Source: CAMAVK01 sp964362485 (GTDB lineage: Archaea; Nanobdellota; Nanobdellia; Woesearchaeales; GW2011-AR9). Taken from it: a stretch of 10,369 nt of DNA. Of the stretch, positions 6,261 to 10,369 are shown piece by piece; positions within the stretch are counted from its first letter, which is position 1, and every line of letters begins with the position of its first letter. The DNA lies in the NCBI GenBank assembly GCA_964362485.1, contig CAYIEX010000061.1, positions 1 through 10,369 on the forward strand. Direction: 5' to 3'. The position numbers were made by a program, and so were the translations under genes. The notes under the pieces were generated by a model, which ran no database searches, was not told the origin of the DNA, and saw nothing but the letters and a program-made list of their open reading frames with translations.

Positions 6261-6334
6261 TGTTATCTCCAAAAATAGTCTCATTACACCATTTAATCAG
6301 CCAACAAAAAGGAGAGATAAAAATGGGGCATAAT

Positions 6335-6342
6335 TTTAAATA
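6335..6342 (+). promoter_or_regulatory. TATA box of the toxin-antitoxin operon
   Basis: TTTAAATA is centred 26-27 nt before the antitoxin ATG at 6365. No Shine-Dalgarno site precedes that ATG, so the transcript is probably leaderless. Confidence 0.5.
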
Positions 6343-6364
6343 AACACCTCGCTTTTCACAATAT

Positions 6365-6547
6365 ATGGCTGCCGTAACGTTAGAACATATTTTTGATGAG
6401 CTCAAAGAGTTAAAGAAAGAAGTTCGACAACTCAAAGAATGTTTCCACGAGGATATTCTGGAACTCAATGCGCAAACGCAAAAAGATATAGATGAGTCCA
6501 GAAAGCAAATTAAAGATGGGAAATCTATCCCCTTTGAACAGCTTTAA
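6365..6547 (+). CDS. Antitoxin of a type II toxin-antitoxin pair (RelB-like by position)
   Basis: This acidic/basic, highly helical 60-residue protein has a heptad-like segment (L-E-H-I-F-D-E-L-K-E-L-K-K-E-V) at about 6-20, continuing as a charged helix to residue 50. Archaeal RelB-type antitoxins are similarly short amphipathic helices that wrap around the toxin. The identification rests mainly on context: its stop codon is one base before the start of a RelE/ParE-family toxin, and both would be on one transcript. No clear DNA-binding fold is visible, so autorepression, common in this class, cannot be read from the sequence. The start is supported by a TATA box at leaderless distance. Confidence 0.7.
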   Translation: MAAVTLEHIFDELKELKKEVRQLKECFHEDILELNAQTQKDIDESRKQIKDGKSIPFEQL

Positions 6548-6548
6548 A

Positions 6549-6809
6549 ATGGTTCTATACTCCATTCACTTTTCTTTTAATGCCAGAGACGAGTATAGAA
6601 AGCTACCACTAGAAATTCAGGAGCGAATCAAGAAAAAACTCCTGCTAGCTCAAGCAAATCCTTATACTTACTTTGAACGGCTTAAAAGTAGGCCTGATTA
6701 CAAGCTTCGTATTGGTGATTATCGGCTCATTGCAGATATTAATCAAGCAAGTTTTACTGTTGCTGTAACCAAAGTTGGACACCGCAAAAACATTTATCAG
6801 AATTTGTAA
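6549..6809 (+). CDS. RelE/ParE-family toxin
   Basis: This 86-residue protein has the layout of the RelE/ParE superfamily: an N-terminal strand (Y-S-I-H-F-S), a helical pair (A-R-D-E-Y-R-K-L-P then I-Q-E-R-I-K-K-K-L), and the sheet motif Y-K-L-R-I-G-D-Y-R-L-I-A at 51-62 with Arg54 and Arg59. It ends in V-G-H-R-K-N-I-Y at 76-83. In RelE members these basic and aromatic residues cleave ribosome-bound mRNA; ParE members poison gyrase instead. The sequence alone does not decide, although the small size and the R-I-G-D-Y-R and H-R-x-x-I-Y motifs resemble archaeal RelE proteins. The ATG follows the antitoxin stop (TAA-A-ATG), so translation is probably coupled. A longer in-frame start at 6492 overlaps the antitoxin and is less likely. 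It is convergent with the RSH gene. Confidence 0.88.
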   Translation: MVLYSIHFSFNARDEYRKLPLEIQERIKKKLLLAQANPYTYFERLKSRPDYKLRIGDYRLIADINQASFTVAVTKVGHRKNIYQNL

Positions 6810-6817
6810 GCTCACTC

Positions 6818-8704
6818 TCACTCAAAAAACATTCTCAAAATTCCCTTTACTTTCCCCACACGTTTAATCATCTCCTTCACCTGCTCTAAATCCCGTGGAA
6901 CAAGAAGAAATGAACACTGAACTTTACCTACATCGATCATTTTGGCTTTTGCTTCTTTTACTTCAAAGCCAGCTGACGCAATCGTATGTAAAACATCTGC
7001 AAGAAGACCACTTCGTTCATGGGCTTCCACAAAAAAACGAATCTTTTGATTAAACGTCTCCTTCCAAACAACATCCACCACTTTCTGATTATCCTTCGTC
7101 GTTACTTTACAGTCCTTTTTGTGAACCGAAATAATGCGCCGTTTCGTAATAAGCCCAACGATCGCTTCATCAGGAATTGGCAAACAACATTTGGCAAATG
7201 AACACGCCGCCTTTGGATAGAGAGGCGACTCAACTAACACTCCTTGCTCCTCGCCAACACTTGTCGTAAATTTATGATAATGAAGCACAGGAACTTTATC
7301 ATGCTCTTTTAATGACTTACGAATCTTTTGCCGCGACCGAGCAGACATTACAATCTTAAGCCAACTGCGTCTGGGACGCTGATTCTTATTGGTGAGAATT
7401 TCTACAACATCACCTTGCTTGACTTCTTCTTTAATTGGAACAAAAACACCATTTACCCGCGCTCCTGTACACTGATCTCCAATTCGTTGATGAACTGTAT
7501 ACGCAAAGTCAAGGACAGTAGCACCTTTGGGTAATTCTTTTACGTCTCCTTTTGGAGTATAACAAAAAATCTTATCCCCAAACAAGTCCACTTTGACCGT
7601 TTCTAAAAATTCCTTATTCTCGTCCTGATTTTGTAAATCAAGAACTCCTCGTAGCCAGCCAATCTTCTTCTCAAAAACTTCATCTGATCTTATTTTTTTA
7701 TAGCGCCAATGTGCCGCAACACCTTCTTCAGCAAACTCTTCCATCTGCGCGGTTCTAATTTGAATTTCAAGTACTTTGCCTGTAGGTAATTTTACACCCG
7801 TGTGAATTGATTGATAGCCATTAGGTTTTGGGTTTGTAATATAATCTTTGAGTCTCCCCTCAATAGGCTCAAATTTTTCATGGATAAGTCCAAGAACATT
7901 GTAACAATCTTTGATATCTTCCACCAGAATTCGGATTCCGAGTAAATCATATTGCTTATCAAGACTAACCCCCCTTCCCGTCATTTTTTTGTAAATACTA
8001 TAAATATGCTTTGGGCGTCCCTTGATCTTAACGAGAGAAACATGATCACGTGCTACCTCTTCAATAAGTTTTATTGCGGTCTTAACATTGTGTTCCCGCT
8101 CTTCACGAGATTCTTCTAAATAATTAATAATTTCCTGATACTTGCGTGGATTAATAACTTTCAGCGCACTATCTTCCAGGCGGACTTTAATTTTTTCAAG
8201 ACCCAAGCGATTCGCAAGTGGAGCATACACTTCAATCACTTCTTGTGCAATTCTTTTTTGCTCGACGGCAGGAAGAACGTCAATGGTATTGAGGTTGTCA
8301 AGTTTACTCGCAAGTTTTATGACCATAACCCGTACATCTGCAAGCGTTGTGAGTAAAATTTTACGAAGAGCCTCTGCTTCAAGCTTGTTATTTTTTACTT
8401 TAACCGCTTTAAGATCTTCTACACCACGTAAAAGAGTCATTACTTCCATACCAAATTCTTTGTGAAGAACTGGATCTGTAACTTTCCCCAATAAGCCTTG
8501 TAAAATACCCACAATAACTAACTCGGGGTCAACCTTACTTTCTATTAAAATTTCAGCTACTCGACAATTTCTATCAAAATAAGTGTCTCCGGCCAATCTC
8601 TTCTGCACAGATAGATATGTTCGGGCAAGATCAAGAGCAGCTGCCATTTTTTGCTGATCCTTGTCACTATACCCCTTTTGGTGCGCAAGCGCAAGAACGT
8701 CCAT
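6818..8704 (-). CDS. RelA/SpoT-family (p)ppGpp synthetase with a degenerate hydrolase domain
   Basis: This is a 628-residue long RSH protein, somewhat shorter than typical bacterial ones. Domain order: N-terminal HD-type hydrolase region (about 40-145), synthetase (about 225-335), TGS (about 375-440), a cysteine/zinc-finger region with Cys501, Cys506, Cys507 and Cys532, and a C-terminal ACT domain (about 555-628). The synthetase looks intact: G-R-P-K-H-I-Y-S-I-Y at 229-238, Y-D-L-L-G-I-R with Asp253, R-L-K-D at 284-287, N-P-K-P-N-G-Y-Q-S at 291-299, and L-E-I-Q-I-R-T with Glu313. The hydrolase motifs are lost: Gln69-Gly70 replace His-Asp, Gly73-Lys74 replace Glu-Asp, Arg45 replaces the first His, and Ser133 replaces the later Asp. 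It should make (p)ppGpp from ATP and GTP/GDP but not degrade it. Start 8704 is preferred over 8737, because the TATA box lies between them. Confidence 0.93.
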   Translation of the reverse strand: MDVLALAHQKGYSDKDQQKMAAALDLARTYLSVQKRLAGDTYFDRNCRVAEILIESKVDPELVIVGILQGLLGKVTDPVLHKEFGMEVMTLLRGVEDLKAVKVKNNKLEAEALRKILLTTLADVRVMVIKLASKLDNLNTIDVLPAVEQKRIAQEVIEVYAPLANRLGLEKIKVRLEDSALKVINPRKYQEIINYLEESREEREHNVKTAIKLIEEVARDHVSLVKIKGRPKHIYSIYKKMTGRGVSLDKQYDLLGIRILVEDIKDCYNVLGLIHEKFEPIEGRLKDYITNPKPNGYQSIHTGVKLPTGKVLEIQIRTAQMEEFAEEGVAAHWRYKKIRSDEVFEKKIGWLRGVLDLQNQDENKEFLETVKVDLFGDKIFCYTPKGDVKELPKGATVLDFAYTVHQRIGDQCTGARVNGVFVPIKEEVKQGDVVEILTNKNQRPRRSWLKIVMSARSRQKIRKSLKEHDKVPVLHYHKFTTSVGEEQGVLVESPLYPKAACSFAKCCLPIPDEAIVGLITKRRIISVHKKDCKVTTKDNQKVVDVVWKETFNQKIRFFVEAHERSGLLADVLHTIASAGFEVKEAKAKMIDVGKVQCSFLLVPRDLEQVKEMIKRVGKVKGILRMFFE

Positions 8705-8727
8705 AGTTAGCAGGAGTAAGGTAAAGG

Positions 8728-8735
8728 TTAAAAAC
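8728..8735 (-). promoter_or_regulatory. TATA box of the RSH gene
   Basis: Minus-strand GTTTTTAA is centred about 27 nt upstream of the ATG at 8704, giving a leaderless transcript. It overlaps the extra N-terminal codons of the longer ORF, arguing that those are not translated. Confidence 0.5.
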
Positions 8736-8748
8736 ATTTGGTCTTGAA

Positions 8749-8764
8749 GTTCTTTGTAAAGAAC
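8749..8764. repeat. Perfect palindrome in the RSH/HD divergent promoter region
   Basis: GTTCTTT (8749-8755) and AAAGAAC (8758-8764) are perfect 7-bp arms with a 2-nt spacer, directly joined to a second palindrome GAACGTTC (8761-8768). It lies about 14 nt upstream of the RSH TATA box and about 35 nt upstream of the HD gene TATA box. That is a natural place for a shared operator; the binding factor is unknown. Confidence 0.5.
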
Positions 8765-8801
8765 GTTCTCCCGGCCAAACTCCTCTCTTTCTCACAAATT
8801 C

Positions 8802-8809
8802 TTTTAAAC
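8802..8809 (+). promoter_or_regulatory. TATA box of the HD-domain gene
   Basis: TTTTAAAC is centred about 25 nt before the ATG at 8831. No Shine-Dalgarno site is present, so the gene is probably leaderless. Confidence 0.55.
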
Positions 8810-8830
8810 TAAAGCCTATTTATCCCCTCT

Positions 8831-9505
8831 ATGGAATCGGCTCAGATCATAAAAACCATTAATGACATCTACCGCCGCTTTAAAGTACCGCGTAATCTCC
8901 AAGAACATATGCGGCGTACCGCTGCTGTTGGTGACCTCATTTGTGACAAATGGAAAGGTCCCGGGCTCCATAACGATGATATTATCGCCACACTCCTCCT
9001 CCATGATTTAGGAAATATAATCAAAATGGATCTTGAATCAGAAAAAGGCTTACGCCTCCTTGGTGCCGATCGCCGGCGCACACAAGAGATCAAGGAAATC
9101 CAAGACCAGATGATCGAAAAATACGGAAAAGATGATCATGCTGCAACGTACGCCATAGCCAAAGAAATTGGTGCGTCTGAGCACGTACTTGAATTACTCG
9201 ATAGCAAAGTATTCACCAAAATTGATCAAATCGTAACCGGTAAAGATATTGAACTCAAGATCTGCGCTTATGCTGATTTGCGCGTAGGTCCCCTTGGGAT
9301 TTTAATGCTCAAGGAACGTTTTGGAGAATTACGACATCGCGTTTCCAATGAGACCCTCGCTGAGCGCTATCCCAACTTTGAAGAACTAGCAGTTGCCGCG
9401 CAGCAAATCGAAGCACAAATCTTTGAACATCTCCAAATCGCACCAGAAGAAATCAACGATTTTACAATCGAGTTGTATTTGGAAAAAAGATTGATGGGGT
9501 TTTAG
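8831..9505 (+). CDS. HD-domain metal-dependent phosphohydrolase, substrate unknown
   Basis: This 224-residue soluble protein carries the HD superfamily metal ligands: His26 in Q-E-H-M-R-R, His58-Asp59 in L-L-L-H-D-L-G-N, and a candidate fourth ligand, Asp149, in C-A-Y-A-D-L-R-V-G. His103 (D-D-H-A) may also contribute. Members of the superfamily hydrolyse phosphate esters of nucleotides, cyclic dinucleotides and related molecules. The motif after HD is L-G-N, without the E-D motif typical of RelA/SpoT and Mesh1 alarmone hydrolases, so a (p)ppGpp hydrolase role is not shown by sequence. It is nevertheless divergent from an RSH synthetase that has lost its own hydrolase, sharing about 125 bp of promoter DNA, which makes a link worth testing. 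The start is set by the TATA box. It is convergent with the enolase gene. Confidence 0.88.
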   Translation: MESAQIIKTINDIYRRFKVPRNLQEHMRRTAAVGDLICDKWKGPGLHNDDIIATLLLHDLGNIIKMDLESEKGLRLLGADRRRTQEIKEIQDQMIEKYGKDDHAATYAIAKEIGASEHVLELLDSKVFTKIDQIVTGKDIELKICAYADLRVGPLGILMLKERFGELRHRVSNETLAERYPNFEELAVAAQQIEAQIFEHLQIAPEEINDFTIELYLEKRLMGF

Positions 9506-9530
9506 GCCCCACTCACTAATTGAATCCATC

Positions 9531-10369
9531 TCACTTTTTCCTTCCCATACCTTCTTCGATCCTTAACAACTGATTATACTTGGCAACTCTCTCCCCGCGA
9601 CATGGGGCTCCCGCTTTGATCATCCCGCAGCCAAGACCCACAGCAAGATCGGCAATAAAAGTGTCTTCTGTTTCCCCGCTGCGGTGCGACACCATCACAC
9701 CTAACTTCCGATCAAACATCATCTGTCCCGCTTCGAGCGCCTCAGATACCGTTCCGATTTGGTTAACTTTCAGTAATAAGCAATTGATGCTTCCCGCACT
9801 CAGTGCCTTCTTAATTCTCTTCGTGTTTGTTACTGTTAAATCATCTCCTACGACCTGTACACCTGTCTTCTTGCGTAACTGCGCAAAGTGCTCAAAGTCT
9901 TCTTGATCAAAAGGATCCTCAATTGATATGATAGGATATTTCAACACCAGCTCTTGATACCACTCTCCCAACTGCGCTGCCGAAAATTTCCTCCCCTCAA
10001 GAACATATTTTCCCTGCTGAAAGAATCCCGATGCCGCGCAGTCCAATGCAAAATCAACCTTCCCTTTGTAACCAGCCTTTTCCACTGCCTGCATCAATAA
10101 ATCCAAAGCCTCTGCTGTTGTTCGGATCTTCGCGCAGACAAAACCACCTTCATCACCAACATTAGTAGAACCCGCCCCATACTTTGCATGAAGAAGTTCT
10201 TTAAGATGATGATAAATCTCGCTTCCCGCCTGTAGATTCTTGGAAAAACTTCCTACATTAGGAGCAATCATCAATTCTTGAAGGGCAAGGCCACTATCAG
10301 CATGTTTCCCACCGTTCAACACATTAAAAAATGGTCGAGGCATACTTATCTTACGGCCGCTTAGAGTAG
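9531..10369 (-). CDS. eno: Enolase, C-terminal two thirds (5' end beyond the window)
   Basis: Enolase interconverts 2-phosphoglycerate and phosphoenolpyruvate in cytoplasmic glycolysis and gluconeogenesis. The frame remains open to the right edge; the Met at 10343 is internal, preceded in frame by S-G-R-K-I-S and followed by N-V-L-N-G-G-K-H-A-D. Nearly 280 of about 420 residues are visible. Catalytic and metal-binding motifs are present: the His in G-G-K-H-A, N-V-G-D-E-G-G-F, the metal ligands in F-A-L-D-C-A-A-S, S-I-E-D-P-F and V-V-G-D-D-L, the catalytic Lys in L-L-L-K-V-N-Q-I-G-T, and the phosphate-binding loop V-S-H-R-S-G-E-T-E-D. The C-terminus R-V-A-K-Y-N-Q-L-L-R-I-E-E is typical. With GAPDH earlier in the window it supports a lower glycolytic pathway. 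Its promoter lies outside the window. Confidence 0.97.
   Translation of the reverse strand, partial: TLSGRKISMPRPFFNVLNGGKHADSGLALQELMIAPNVGSFSKNLQAGSEIYHHLKELLHAKYGAGSTNVGDEGGFVCAKIRTTAEALDLLMQAVEKAGYKGKVDFALDCAASGFFQQGKYVLEGRKFSAAQLGEWYQELVLKYPIISIEDPFDQEDFEHFAQLRKKTGVQVVGDDLTVTNTKRIKKALSAGSINCLLLKVNQIGTVSEALEAGQMMFDRKLGVMVSHRSGETEDTFIADLAVGLGCGMIKAGAPCRGERVAKYNQLLRIEEGMGRKK

Noticed and set aside
6231..6284. Longer start for the exported protein (Met at 6284)
   Set aside because: It would place 18 residues before a perfect signal peptide, and the TATA box lies inside this stretch.
6323..6343. Six-codon ORF after a GGAGAG site upstream of the antitoxin
   Set aside because: It is very short and overlaps the TATA box; the Shine-Dalgarno-like site would be upstream of the transcript start.
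8142..8465. Plus-strand Ser/Arg-rich ORF within the RSH gene
   Set aside because: It is a shadow of the hydrolase-like region, low in complexity, without promoter.
8705..8737. Hydrophobic N-terminal extension of the RSH protein, resembling a signal or membrane helix
   Set aside because: RSH proteins are cytoplasmic, and the extension overlaps the TATA box that fits the start at 8704.
9580..9906. Plus-strand ORF opposite enolase
   Set aside because: It is a shadow of a highly conserved gene.

Overview
The window looks archaeal, most likely from an uncultivated DPANN-type lineage (Woesearchaeota/Pacearchaeota-like). This placement is inferred from style, not from a marker gene. The signs are A/T-rich TATA boxes about 25-30 nt upstream of start codons with no Shine-Dalgarno site (leaderless genes), a secreted subtilase saturated with N-glycosylation sequons and ending in a C-terminal membrane anchor, and a compact layout of short convergent and divergent gene pairs. 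Several products have a bacterial flavour: type I GAPDH, a long RelA/SpoT protein and cyclophilin.

Layout. (1) 1-2595: the C-terminal part of a subtilisin-like protease with Ig/PKD-like repeats. An in-frame TAA at 2140 interrupts it, beside a 26-nt G run, and the same frame then stays open to a transmembrane anchor. (2) 2678-4154: type I glyceraldehyde-3-phosphate dehydrogenase, then an unrecognised small gene whose tail looks frameshifted. (3) 4166-4672 (minus): cyclophilin-type peptidyl-prolyl isomerase. (4) 4855-5709: an unrecognised protein with weak kinase-like motifs. (5) 5748-6230 (minus): a small exported protein with six cysteines. (6) 6365-6809: a RelBE/ParDE-like toxin-antitoxin pair. 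(7) 6818-8704 (minus): a full-length RSH alarmone synthetase whose hydrolase motifs are destroyed. (8) 8831-9505: an HD-domain phosphohydrolase divergent from the RSH gene. (9) 9531-10369 (minus): the C-terminal two thirds of enolase, running off the right edge.

How the genes fit together. GAPDH and enolase point to a working lower glycolytic segment, although they are not in one operon. The RSH synthetase, the toxin-antitoxin pair and possibly the adjacent HD hydrolase form a stress and growth-control neighbourhood. The most notable points are the RSH protein (dead hydrolase, but a synthetase with the RxKD motif of bifunctional enzymes) facing a separate HD protein across a promoter region with a perfect palindrome; the interrupted subtilase next to poly-G; and the recurring leaderless promoter geometry, which fixes several start codons. 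No rRNA, tRNA, CRISPR array or insertion sequence was seen.
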